NCBI GenBank assembly: GCA_008668235.1
Contig: RQCP01000014.1
Span: 31,699 to 95,698 of the forward strand
Source of the DNA: Collinsella aerofaciens
GTDB taxonomy: Bacteria; Actinomycetota; Coriobacteriia; Coriobacteriales; Coriobacteriaceae
Length of the DNA: 64,000 bases
Direction: 5' to 3'
In this document: positions 43,027 to 51,049 of the stretch, in pieces
How positions within the stretch are numbered: position 1 is the first letter of the stretch
Layout of the letters: the number at the start of each line of letters is the position of its first letter
Position numbers and translations under genes: made by a program
The notes under the pieces: model-generated
What the model was told of the DNA's origin: nothing
Database searches by the model: none
What the model saw: the letters and a program-made list of their open reading frames with translations, nothing else

Positions 43027-44067
43027 CTACCTCACCCGCTTCTTCAACATGAGCGCGATAACCACCGGCGCGCCGAAGATGGCGGTGACGGCGCTGATGG
43101 AAAGCTCGACGGGGGAGAACAGCGTGCGCGCGATCAAATCGCAGCCCGCGCAGAAGATGGCGCCTCCTAAGAAGCACGCGGGAATCACGCGGATGGGCTT
43201 CGACGACCTCAGAGCCGACTTCACGAGATGCGGAACCGCGATGCCTACGAACGACACCGGACCAGCGAACGCGGTCACGCAGGCGGAGAGCATGCTCGCT
43301 AGAAGGACGAGCACCACGCGGAAGTGTGCGACGTTCACGCCGACGCTTTTCGCGTAGGCTTCTCCCAGCTGGAAGGCGGAAAGGGGCTTCGATATCGCGA
43401 ATACGCATGCGCTCATGGCGATCACCACGACCGCGATGACCGCGACGTCGTCCCAGCTCGAACCGGAGAAACTACCCAAAGACCAGTCGTGCAGGTTCAC
43501 GATGGACTGGTCGTCGGCGAAGGCGATGAGGAAGTTCGTCGCCGCCGAGCAGATGTATCCTACCATGACGCCCGCCACGATCAGCATGGCCATGGAACTT
43601 ATGCGCCGTGCGATGAGGAGCACGAAGCCGATGGTGATAAGCGAGCCCAGAAACGCTGCGGCCACCATGGCCGGCGAGGACATGGCCTGGTTCGCGCCCA
43701 GAAGTACGATCATCGTAAGCGCGACGACGAACTTTGCGCCCGAGGAGACGCCCAAGATGAACGGGTCGGCGATGGGGTTGTTGAAAAACGTCTGCAGCAG
43801 GAATCCGGAGAGCGAAAGTGCCCCGCCGAGAAGCACGGCTGAAAGCACGCGCGGCAGGCGAATCTCCCAGATGATCTGCCTTTCCATGGAATTGGCCGCG
43901 CCGCCCGAAAGGATGCCGGGGATGTGGTCTGCGGGCACGAGCACACTCCCGATGCACAGGTTGGCCCCGACGAGCACGATGAGGGCAACAGCGAGTAGCG
44001 CCGTCACGACGCGACACCGCGCGGCGCGTCCCGATTCGTCGTATGCCATGGAAAGCCGGCTTCTCAT
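43027..44067 (-). CDS. ABC transporter permease, BtuC/FecCD family
   Basis: A 346-residue polytopic protein of the FecCD family. LPRVLSAVLLGGALSLSGFL, NNPIADPFILGVSSGA and GPVSFVGIAVPHLVK are hallmark stretches, and about ten membrane helices are visible. As a homodimer it would form the channel for a corrinoid, heme or iron chelate. It lies four bases after the binding-protein gene. The cobalamin riboswitch upstream favours a corrinoid, cobalt or tetrapyrrole substrate. Confidence 0.92.
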   Translation of the reverse strand: MRSRLSMAYDESGRAARCRVVTALLAVALIVLVGANLCIGSVLVPADHIPGILSGGAANSMERQIIWEIRLPRVLSAVLLGGALSLSGFLLQTFFNNPIADPFILGVSSGAKFVVALTMIVLLGANQAMSSPAMVAAAFLGSLITIGFVLLIARRISSMAMLIVAGVMVGYICSAATNFLIAFADDQSIVNLHDWSLGSFSGSSWDDVAVIAVVVIAMSACVFAISKPLSAFQLGEAYAKSVGVNVAHFRVVLVLLASMLSACVTAFAGPVSFVGIAVPHLVKSALRSSKPIRVIPACFLGGAIFCAGCDLIARTLFSPVELSISAVTAIFGAPVVIALMLKKRVR

Positions 44068-44071
44068 GGTG

Positions 44072-45643
44072 CTAGCCGAGCTTCCTCAGATAATGGAAGT
44101 CGCTCGCATCATCGCCGGTGAACGCCCCGTGCAGTTCGTCGATAATGTCGGCGGTAGAAGTCATCTGCTGGTACATGTCGGCGCTTGTGACCCAGACGTT
44201 GCCGTTCTTCACGGCTTTGAACTGCGACAATAGCGCGTTTTTGCTTACGAAGTCGCTCAAGGTGGCAACCGATTCGTCGATGGTGCCGTTGTAGACGATG
44301 ATGTCGGCATCCTTCGCCGTCGCATAGAAGCGCTCCATTTCGAGCGTTACTGACGAACCTGACGTCGACGCCGTCTGTGCGTCATCGAGCGCGTAGCTGC
44401 CGCCTGCGAGCTCGATCATCTGCGCCACGTAGTCGCCCCTCCGCCGCGTGACGGCGGCCCCGTTCGAGTTAATGTAGAAATACGCCACGGTTTTACCTGA
44501 CGACGCGAGCCCCGACGTTTGCTCGACGCGGGCCTTCTGCTCGTTGAACAGGTGCGCGGCCTCCTCTTCCTTGTCGAACAGGACGCCGAAAAGCTTAATC
44601 CACTCGACGCGTCCGAGTGCTTCGGGCTCGCTCGACGACTGTTCGGTGAGCACGACGAGCCCGAGCTTCTGCAGCTTTTCCTTCACATCGGGCGTGTGGT
44701 TGATCATGGTGTTCTCGATGGCGAGCGTGCAGCCCGAGGCCGATATTCGCTCGTAGTCGGGCGCGCTGTACTTGCCGCCGTAGGCGATCGCCCCACTTTC
44801 GAGCGCGCTTTTGAAGCCCGCGACCGAGCAATCGTCGGCCTTCGTGCCCGACATTAAGATATTGTCGTTCGCATCGAGCGCGTCGACCAGACACATCGTC
44901 GCCGACGACACGAGGTACACCTTGTCGGCGGGGCGTCTTATGACCGCGATGTCGGAGCTCAACCCGTCAGGTACCTTCGCATCTTGCGGCACCACGAGGA
45001 AGCGCTCCCCGTTCGAAACGCAGATAAGCCGCAAGCCGCCTTCGAACTCGTCGACAGTGAAGTGCTTGGCGTATTCAAGCTGAAGCGCCCCCGTCGGCTC
45101 CCAGCCGCAGCCCAAATCAGCGTTGTGGAAGTCGGCCGCGGCGCTTGAAGCCGTTCCCGCAGGGGAGCCGCCGCTTGCATCGTCGCCCGATTTCTCCTTC
45201 ATGGTGGATGAGTCGAAGTGGAGCGTGTAGTCGATGGTGTGCGGCGTCGACATGGCGACGGTCTCGGCCGACACGGCGATGTCCTCGTCGAGCGTGACGG
45301 GTATCTCGAACGTGGAGTTGCCGCCGTCGTTTACGGGCGCGTAGTCCACGCCGTCGACGGTCATCTTGTCGTAGTTCAAACTCGACCAGGTGATGGTCGC
45401 GGTGTAGGTGTCGCCATCCTTCACAATTGTGGTGGGCGAGGCGATGCTTGCGCGCCCTGACCCGCCGGAAAGCGAGACGCTCACAGTGTATTCCTGAGAG
45501 CCCGCCGTGGCACCGGTCACGTTCGGGCTCGCACTGCACCCCGCGAAGGGAAGCGCGAGCAGGGCGACGAGAACGCAGGCGATCGCGCGCGCCGCGATGC
45601 TGCGGCGCTTCCTGTTTTCCCCCTTGGGAAGAATCGACCGCAT
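44072..45643 (-). CDS. ABC transporter substrate-binding lipoprotein with an extra N-terminal domain
   Basis: A 523-residue exported lipoprotein with a signal peptide ending in the lipobox FAGC (Cys36). Residues of about 45-160 form a beta-rich domain (TYTATITWSSLNYDKM, TFEIPVTLDEDI) related to the neighbouring small lipoprotein and reminiscent of NEAT-type ligand-binding domains. Residues of about 190-520 are a BtuF/FecB-like class III binding protein (GCTLAIENTMI, VTRRRGDYVAQMIELAGG). The ribosome-binding site before ATG 45643 is weak; coupling to the upstream gene is likely. Confidence 0.85.
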   Translation of the reverse strand: MRSILPKGENRKRRSIAARAIACVLVALLALPFAGCSASPNVTGATAGSQEYTVSVSLSGGSGRASIASPTTIVKDGDTYTATITWSSLNYDKMTVDGVDYAPVNDGGNSTFEIPVTLDEDIAVSAETVAMSTPHTIDYTLHFDSSTMKEKSGDDASGGSPAGTASSAAADFHNADLGCGWEPTGALQLEYAKHFTVDEFEGGLRLICVSNGERFLVVPQDAKVPDGLSSDIAVIRRPADKVYLVSSATMCLVDALDANDNILMSGTKADDCSVAGFKSALESGAIAYGGKYSAPDYERISASGCTLAIENTMINHTPDVKEKLQKLGLVVLTEQSSSEPEALGRVEWIKLFGVLFDKEEEAAHLFNEQKARVEQTSGLASSGKTVAYFYINSNGAAVTRRRGDYVAQMIELAGGSYALDDAQTASTSGSSVTLEMERFYATAKDADIIVYNGTIDESVATLSDFVSKNALLSQFKAVKNGNVWVTSADMYQQMTSTADIIDELHGAFTGDDASDFHYLRKLG

Positions 45644-45647
45644 GGCG

Positions 45648-46181
45648 TTACTTCAGTGCGTCGGCGCGCAGATCGACGCCGGCGGATTCGAATACGAGCG
45701 TGCGGTCGTACCACCGCTCCCTTTTAATGCTCCACGCGGCGCAGGCGGTGTCCTCGTCGAGCGCATCAACGGGCACGTCGTAGGTGTACTTGCCTTCCGC
45801 GTTTTCCACATAGGGGATGAAGTCGGCCTCGCTCGCGGCGGCAGCCTCGTCGCCCGTGCCCATGAAGAGCTTGCCGTAGCCCGTGCCGGAAAGTGTCATC
45901 ACGCAGTGCATGGAGCCGTTTTCCACGATGAGCTGGGCATCCACAATCCTGAACATGTTCGAGCTGGAATCTACGGTGATCGGATAGGTGCCGTCGGCCA
46001 CCTTGTCGGCGGTGATGGGGGCAGCGCTTGCGCCCTCGGGCGCATCGGCCGCCTGTTCGGTCTTTTCCTGGGAATCGGCATCGCTTGCCTTTGCGCTGTC
46101 GATTGAATTTCCGCCGCAGCCGGCGAGCGAGAACGCGAAAAGCGCCGCCGACAGGGCGAAGGCGAGGGTTTTCTTCAACAT
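45648..46181 (-). CDS. Small lipoprotein with a NEAT-like domain
   Basis: A 177-residue lipoprotein: signal peptide with lipobox SLAGC (Cys22), a Ser/Glu/Ala-rich spacer, then one beta-rich domain. That domain shows DGTYPITVDSSSNMFRIVDA, MTLSGTGYGKLFMG, YTYDVPVDALDED and WYDRTLVF. The pattern parallels the N-terminal domain of the adjacent binding protein. A surface ligand-capture role is inferred from context. The start at 46181 is set by the signal peptide and by AAAGGAA upstream. Confidence 0.75.
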   Translation of the reverse strand: MLKKTLAFALSAALFAFSLAGCGGNSIDSAKASDADSQEKTEQAADAPEGASAAPITADKVADGTYPITVDSSSNMFRIVDAQLIVENGSMHCVMTLSGTGYGKLFMGTGDEAAAASEADFIPYVENAEGKYTYDVPVDALDEDTACAAWSIKRERWYDRTLVFESAGVDLRADALK

Positions 46182-46245
46182 GGAGGGGGTTCCTTTCAGT
46201 CGCTTCGACCGCCCGCGCCGTGCGGTGGGAGGGCGGGATGAGAAT

Positions 46246-46290
46246 GCAACGGGCATGCGACGTCAGTCGGGGAAGGCGCATGCCCGTTGC
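46246..46290. repeat. Inverted repeat between cbiK and the lipoprotein gene
   Basis: GCAACGGGCATGCG (46246-46259) and CGCATGCCCGTTGC (46277-46290) are exact reverse complements with a 17-base loop. No T run follows on the minus strand. It may limit read-through from cbiK or protect the cbiK mRNA end. Confidence 0.75.
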
Positions 46291-46326
46291 ACGGGGACGC
46301 GACCGGCGCCCCCGTGAGCGGCGAGT

Positions 46327-47253
46327 TTACAGCTTGGCGATGGCGTCGTCCACGTGCGCGACGTAGATGTCGTCGACCGCGACGTTCTGTCCCAGACCCT
46401 GGAGCAGGCACGTCACTTCGAAGCCGGCAGCCACGAACTTCGCAGCCCAGCTGTCGGGGTCGGTCTCGTCTGCCATGTCGTTGTTCGCGTGGTCGCCCGC
46501 GACCACCATGAACGGCGCGAGCACGGCCTTCTTGTAGCCTGCGGCGCTCGCGGCGGCGATAACATCCTCGCAGGTCGGTTCAGCCTCGACGGTGCCGACG
46601 AAGAACTGCGTCAAGCCCTCGTTCTTAAACACTTCCTGCATCTTGGCATAGTCGGCGTTGGAATCGGCTTCGGTGCCGTGGCCCATGAGGCACAGCGCCG
46701 TCTTGCCGTCGTCGAAGGACGCCATGTTCTCCTTAATGGCTGCGGCCACCTTCTTGTAGTCGTCGTCGGAGGTGAGCAGCGGGTCGCCGAGCGAGATCTT
46801 GTCGAACTTGTCAGCGTACTTGTCGAGCTCGTCTTTCACGTCGGCGTATTCCAGGCCAGCCATGAGATGCGTCGGCTGCACGACGATTTCCTTCACGCCG
46901 TCTTCCACGCAGCGGTCGAGCGCCTCGGTCATGTTGTCGATCGTGATGCCGTCGCGCTTCTTCAGCTTGTCGATGATGATCTGCGCGGTGAAGGCGCGGC
47001 GGATGTCGTAGTCCTGCCAGTACTTCTCACGGATAGCGTCTTCGATGGCGCCGATGGTGATGTGGCGCGAGTCGTTGTAGCTCGTGCCGAAGCTCGTGAC
47101 GAGGATGACCGGCTTCACGGCCTTCTCCTTTTCGCTCGATTTCTCGGAACTCGCGGAGGTGTTGGAGCAGCCCGCGAGCGCGACTCCGGCGAGCGCGACG
47201 GCTCCGGTTGCCGCGGCGCTCATGAAGCCGCGGCGTGACATCTGTTCGGACAT
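46327..47253 (-). CDS. cbiK: Exported lipoprotein cobaltochelatase, CbiK type
   Basis: A 308-residue protein of the anaerobic sirohydrochlorin cobaltochelatase family. The mature part has the CbiK histidines in QPTHLMAG (about His129) and MGHG (about His192), plus VAGDHANND. The N-terminus is a twin-arginine signal (SRRGFMSAAATG) with lipobox LAGC (Cys29), so the protein should be folded, exported and lipid-anchored. Exported CbiK is known from Desulfovibrio; in this context its role in corrin synthesis or metal-tetrapyrrole handling is open. AGGAAA precedes ATG 47253. Confidence 0.88.
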   Translation of the reverse strand: MSEQMSRRGFMSAAATGAVALAGVALAGCSNTSASSEKSSEKEKAVKPVILVTSFGTSYNDSRHITIGAIEDAIREKYWQDYDIRRAFTAQIIIDKLKKRDGITIDNMTEALDRCVEDGVKEIVVQPTHLMAGLEYADVKDELDKYADKFDKISLGDPLLTSDDDYKKVAAAIKENMASFDDGKTALCLMGHGTEADSNADYAKMQEVFKNEGLTQFFVGTVEAEPTCEDVIAAASAAGYKKAVLAPFMVVAGDHANNDMADETDPDSWAAKFVAAGFEVTCLLQGLGQNVAVDDIYVAHVDDAIAKL

Positions 47254-47369
47254 GGTTTTTCCTTTCCTCGGTTTGCCGGTCCCCCGGCGACAGTTGCTTG
47301 TCGGCACAAGCGAAAGAAAAGCGCACCCCTCGGGGTTCACAAGGAGCTAACGCCACGGCGATGCCGTGA

Positions 47370-47505
47370 GGAAAAGGCGAAGCAGTCTGGCTTGGGGCGT
47401 GAGGCGGTTCGCCCGCGCGTCCTATACAGTAATGTCCCTTGCCCAGGATTCCCACCTGGTTCCCTCCGCAAGCCAGCGCGGGCTGTGCGGGCGCCGCGCC
47501 GGTCA
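47370..47505 (-). promoter_or_regulatory. Cobalamin riboswitch
   Basis: Reading the minus strand, GGAGGGAACCAGGTG, GGAATCCTGGGCAAGGG, ATTACTGTA and AAGCCAGACTGC occur in the order of the B12-riboswitch core (GGGAA, GGTG, GAATCC, CACTGTA, AGCCAG). It lies between the promoter at 47552-47580 and cbiK, so it should repress cbiK and the transporter when corrinoid is plentiful. The end points are approximate. Confidence 0.82.
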
Positions 47506-47551
47506 TTTCCTTTTATCCGATTGTCATATGCTCGTTGCCGAATCTTTTACT

Positions 47552-47580
47552 ATGATAGTGGGCACTTGTGAACGTGTCAA
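47552..47580 (-). promoter_or_regulatory. Sigma-70 promoter of the cbiK-transporter operon
   Basis: On the minus strand, TTGACA (47580-47575) and TATCAT (47557-47552) are separated by 17 bases. It points into the cobalamin riboswitch. It is the best-scoring promoter by eye in the 458-bp gap 47254-47711. No equally clear promoter or second riboswitch for the plus-strand operon was found in that gap. Confidence 0.75.
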
Positions 47581-47711
47581 AGCCAGGGCGGGCGGCATTG
47601 CGCCTTCTGCCTGCGTATTTGCGCCGATTGTCGCCGCAGGCGCCGTGTTTTGCCTGCTGCGCGAATGGCGGCGTAAACGGTTGCGATGAGAAACGGGAAG
47701 GGAAGGCTCGG

Positions 47712-48503
47712 ATGATTCATATCGTTGGCGCAGGTTCGGGCTCCGCCGACCTTATCACGCTTCGCGGGGCGCGTCTTCTGCGCGCGGCCGACGTGGTCGT
47801 TTGGGCGGGGAGCCTTGTGAACCCCGAGCTGCTCGCCGAGTGCAAGGAATCCTGCGTCGTCTACGACAGCGCGCACATGACCTTGGAGGAAGTGCTCGAC
47901 GTGATGTGCGCGGCGGATGCGCGGGGCGAGGAAGTGGTGCGCCTGCACACGGGCGACCCGTGCCTGTACGGCGCCATCCAGGAGCAGATGGACGCACTCG
48001 ACGCGCGCGGCGTGGACTACGAGGTGGTGCCCGGCGTGTCGAGCTTTTGCGGTGCCGCGGCGGCGCTTCGCCAGGAATACACGCTGCCGGGAATCAGCCA
48101 GTCGGTCGTGATCACGCGGCTTTCCGGGCGCACCCCCATGCCCGCGGGCGAGGGCATGCGCACCATGGCGGAAAGCGGCTCGACTATGGTCATCTTCCTG
48201 AGCTCGGGTATGCTCGCCGAGCTTTCCGCCGAGCTTTTGGCTGCGGGCCGCAGCTCCGACGAGCCGGCGGCGCTCGTGTACAAGGCGACCTGGCCTGAGG
48301 AGCGCGTGGTGCGATGCACAGTGGGCACGCTCGCCGATGCGGGCGCGCGAGAGGGCATCGACCGCACGGCGCTCGTGGTGGTGGGCCGCGTGCTCGGAGC
48401 TCGCGGCAGGCTTGCACACAACGGCGCGCAAGCGGAGTCGTACGAGCGCAGCAAGCTTTACGACCCTTCGTTTTCCACGGGGTATCGGAAGGCGAGCAGC
48501 TAG
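47712..48503 (+). CDS. cbiF: Cobalt-precorrin-4 C11-methyltransferase
   Basis: A 263-residue SAM-dependent tetrapyrrole methylase. The N-terminal HIVGAGSGSADLITLRG, VVRLHTGDPCLYGAIQEQ and YEVVPGVSSFCGAAAAL match CbiF/CobM. It methylates C11 of cobalt-precorrin-4. ATG 47712 is chosen because GGGAAGG precedes it and the family N-terminus starts there. It is the first gene of the plus-strand corrin operon and is separated from cbiD by one base. Confidence 0.93.
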   Translation: MIHIVGAGSGSADLITLRGARLLRAADVVVWAGSLVNPELLAECKESCVVYDSAHMTLEEVLDVMCAADARGEEVVRLHTGDPCLYGAIQEQMDALDARGVDYEVVPGVSSFCGAAAALRQEYTLPGISQSVVITRLSGRTPMPAGEGMRTMAESGSTMVIFLSSGMLAELSAELLAAGRSSDEPAALVYKATWPEERVVRCTVGTLADAGAREGIDRTALVVVGRVLGARGRLAHNGAQAESYERSKLYDPSFSTGYRKASS

Positions 48504-48504
48504 C

Positions 48505-49689
48505 GTGGCCTTCGAGCACTACATATATACCGGGACGACCCGCCTGCGCTGCGGCTACACCACGGGGAGCTGCGCCGCGCTCGCGGCGAAGGCGGCCTGC
48601 GAGATGCTCTTGTCACGAAAGCCCGTCGGCCTCGTGTCGATCGTCACCCCCGGCGGGCTGCCCGTCGAGGCGAACGTGGTCGACGCATGCATCGGCGAGG
48701 GGTGCGCCCAGTGCGCCGTGCGAAAGGACGCAGGCGACGATGCCGATGTGACTGACGGCGTACTCGTGTACGCGCACGTGGAACATGCGGGGTCGGGCAC
48801 GGGTGCTGCGGGCAGCAAGGACGTGCCCGCGCGCGAATCGGAAGTTTCCGTCGATGGCGGCGTGGGCGTGGGGCGCGTGACATTGCCCGGGCTCGAGCAG
48901 CCGGTGGGGGCGGCCGCCATCAACGCGACGCCGCGCGCGATGATTACTTCGGCGGTGCGTGAGGTGTGCGCCGCGCACGGCTTTTCTGGAAACATTGCTG
49001 TGACGATTTCGGTACCCGAGGGTGTGGCCCTTGCCGAAAAGACCTTCAACCCGCACCTGGGGATAGAGGACGGCATCTCCATCCTGGGAACGACGGGCAT
49101 CGTCGAGCCGCGCAGCCTCGCTGCCTTGCGTGACAGCATCGAGCTCGAGATTCGGCAGCATGCGGCTATGGGGCGGCGCGGAGTCGTGCTCACGCCCGGC
49201 AACTACGGCGGGCAGTTCATCTCGGGGCATTTCCACCTAAACGGTGCGCCGGTGGTCTTCATCTCCAACTTTGTGGGCGATGCGATTGATTGCTGCGTTC
49301 GCGAGGGATTCACCAATGTCCTTCTTGTGGGACACATCGGCAAGTTGGTGAAGGTCGCGGGCGGCATCATGGACACCCATTCGCGTACCGCCGACTGCCG
49401 CGCGGAGATTCTGGCCGCCCACGCGGCCATGGCCGGCGCGGGCGCGAAGACCGTGCGCGAGATCATGTCGTCCGTCACGACCACGGCGGCGCTCGAGGTA
49501 ATCGAGGCCGCCGGCGTTGGGGACGCTGCGCGCGCCTCGCTCGCTGCGGCAATTGAGGACAGGTTGCGCCGCCGCGCGGCGGGCGCATGCGACATCGCCG
49601 CGGTCGTGTTCGACGCCGAGCGCCGCGAGCTTTTCCGCACGTCGGGCGCCGATGCAGTTATCGGGAAATTGGGGGCGACGTATGAGTAA
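48505..49689 (+). CDS. cbiD: Cobalt-precorrin-5B C1-methyltransferase
   Basis: A 394-residue CbiD, which methylates C1 during ring contraction in the anaerobic route. LRCGYTTGSCAALAAKAAC near the N-terminus, TPRAMITSAVREVC and the later GNYGGQFISGHF region with FVGDAIDCC are typical. Start GTG 48505 follows the cbiF stop at once. It overlaps the cbiL remnant by eight bases. Longer upstream extension of this frame is a shadow of cbiF. Confidence 0.93.
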   Translation: MAFEHYIYTGTTRLRCGYTTGSCAALAAKAACEMLLSRKPVGLVSIVTPGGLPVEANVVDACIGEGCAQCAVRKDAGDDADVTDGVLVYAHVEHAGSGTGAAGSKDVPARESEVSVDGGVGVGRVTLPGLEQPVGAAAINATPRAMITSAVREVCAAHGFSGNIAVTISVPEGVALAEKTFNPHLGIEDGISILGTTGIVEPRSLAALRDSIELEIRQHAAMGRRGVVLTPGNYGGQFISGHFHLNGAPVVFISNFVGDAIDCCVREGFTNVLLVGHIGKLVKVAGGIMDTHSRTADCRAEILAAHAAMAGAGAKTVREIMSSVTTTAALEVIEAAGVGDAARASLAAAIEDRLRRRAAGACDIAAVVFDAERRELFRTSGADAVIGKLGATYE

Positions 49690-49915
49690 AGGCGTTCTGT
49701 ACGGGGTGCGCCGTGCAATCGGCTGGCCGGGGACGAAGGTGGTCATGAAGGCGCGCCGCTCGCTTGTGGACACGAAGTGCTTCCTTTGCGAGGAGAGTGC
49801 CTTCGACGGTGCCGAGCTTGTAGAGGACTGTGGGCTTCCGGGCGAGCGTGTGTACCGCTCGCTCGACGATGTGCCCGATTGGGGCAGCTACTTCTCGACG
49901 ATGGTGGTGCGCTAG
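49682..49915 (+). pseudogene. cbiL: Internally deleted remnant of cbiL (C20-methyltransferase)
   Basis: A 77-codon intact ORF. Its first nine residues MSKGVLYGV match the start of cobalt-precorrin-2 C20-methyltransferase, which normally continues GVGPGDPEL. The last 50 or so (KVVMKARRSL, then ENCG-like EDCGLPGERVYRSLDDVP and YFSTMVVR) match its C-terminus. The middle, with the SAM-binding and catalytic parts (about 150 residues), is missing, in frame. It cannot be an active methylase. The ORF still overlaps cbiD and abuts cbiG. Confidence 0.75.
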
Positions 49916-51049
49916 ATGAGGGTTTCCTGCATAGCGTTCACTGAGAGGGGGTATGCGTTGGCGGAGCGCACCGCACGCGCGCTTTCCGATTGCGCGCAGA
50001 CAGGTGAAGATGACCCTGGCTGGGACGTTTCCGTTTCGCGCGGGTTCGGCGATGGGAAGGCCGATCTGCGCGCATGGACGGCGCTCGCGTGGGAAGCGTC
50101 GGACGCGCTTCTGTTCGTGGGTGCGGCGGGCATCGCCGTGCGGGCGATCGCGCCGCATGTCGCCTCGAAGGCAAACGATCCCGCGGTTGTGGCGATCGAC
50201 GAGGCGGGGCGCTTTGCCGTTCCGCTTTTGTCGGGGCATTTGGGCGGTGCGAACGAGCTTGCGCAAACTGTGGCACGCGCGGCAGGGGCCATCCCCGTCA
50301 TCACCACGGCGACTGACGTCCGCGGCATGTGGGCGGTGGATACGTGGGCGCGCCGTGCGGGGCTCGCCGTTTCGAATCCCGAGGCCATCAAGCGAGTGTC
50401 GGCGCGGCTGCTTTCGGGCGGGCGCGTGGCGCTCTATTCCGACATGCCGATTTCGGGACAGCCGCCTGAGGGGGTTGACATTGCGTCAGACCGCGCGCGG
50501 GCCGATATCGTCGTGTCGCCGTTTGCTGGCGCGAATGCAGGTGCGTCCGTTCGCGCGGCGGAGACAACGGGCGTGGTCGTGCCCGCCGGTGAGACGGGGA
50601 AGCCGGCGGGCGTGAGGGCGCAGGCGCCTGCGCCCGAGCCGCTTCGCCTTGTCGTGCCCTGCATCGTTGCGGGCATAGGGTGTCGTCGCGGTGCGTGCTC
50701 CGAAGCGATCGGGGAGGCGTTTCTTCTCGCGTGCGGGCAGGCGGGCATCTCGCCTTCGGCCGTGCGCATGGCGGCGACGATCGACGTGAAGGCGCACGAG
50801 GAGGGTCTGCTCGCCTTCTGCCGCGCGCGCAATATCCCGCTTGCGACGTATTCCGCAGATGAGTTGTCGCAAGTCGATGGCAGCGTTTCGCCATCTGATT
50901 TCGTGCGCGCGACGGTGGGGGTCGACAACGTGTGCGAGCGCGCGGCGCTCGCGGACGGGGGCAAACTTATCTTCCCGAAGCTCGCTCACGGCGGCGTGAC
51001 CGTCGCGTTTTCCAAGGTAACTATTAAACTTTCGTTTAAGGAGCGGTGA
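49916..51049 (+). CDS. cbiG: Cobalt-precorrin-5A hydrolase CbiG
   Basis: A 377-residue CbiG that opens the lactone and releases acetaldehyde in the anaerobic pathway. The N-terminal domain has ALLFVGAAGIAVRAIAP and PLLSGHLGGANELA; a Gly/Ala/Pro-rich linker follows. The C-terminal CbiG domain has VAGIGCRRGACSEAI and TYSADELSQV, and ends in LAHGGVTVAFSKVTIKL. Start ATG 49916 directly follows the cbiL-remnant stop. Confidence 0.92.
   Translation: MRVSCIAFTERGYALAERTARALSDCAQTGEDDPGWDVSVSRGFGDGKADLRAWTALAWEASDALLFVGAAGIAVRAIAPHVASKANDPAVVAIDEAGRFAVPLLSGHLGGANELAQTVARAAGAIPVITTATDVRGMWAVDTWARRAGLAVSNPEAIKRVSARLLSGGRVALYSDMPISGQPPEGVDIASDRARADIVVSPFAGANAGASVRAAETTGVVVPAGETGKPAGVRAQAPAPEPLRLVVPCIVAGIGCRRGACSEAIGEAFLLACGQAGISPSAVRMAATIDVKAHEEGLLAFCRARNIPLATYSADELSQVDGSVSPSDFVRATVGVDNVCERAALADGGKLIFPKLAHGGVTVAFSKVTIKLSFKER

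Noticed and set aside
41659..43170. 503-residue plus-strand open frame across the ABC ATPase
   Set aside because: It runs antisense to a clear ABC ATPase and across the IS scar; no family motif is seen.
47581..47711. Second cobalamin riboswitch before cbiF
   Set aside because: The plus strand lacks the GGGAA/GGTG/CACTGTA order; only the minus-strand aptamer is convincing.
49682..49915. Novel 77-residue small protein of the cob operon
   Set aside because: Both ends match CbiL, so a deletion remnant explains it better than a new family.
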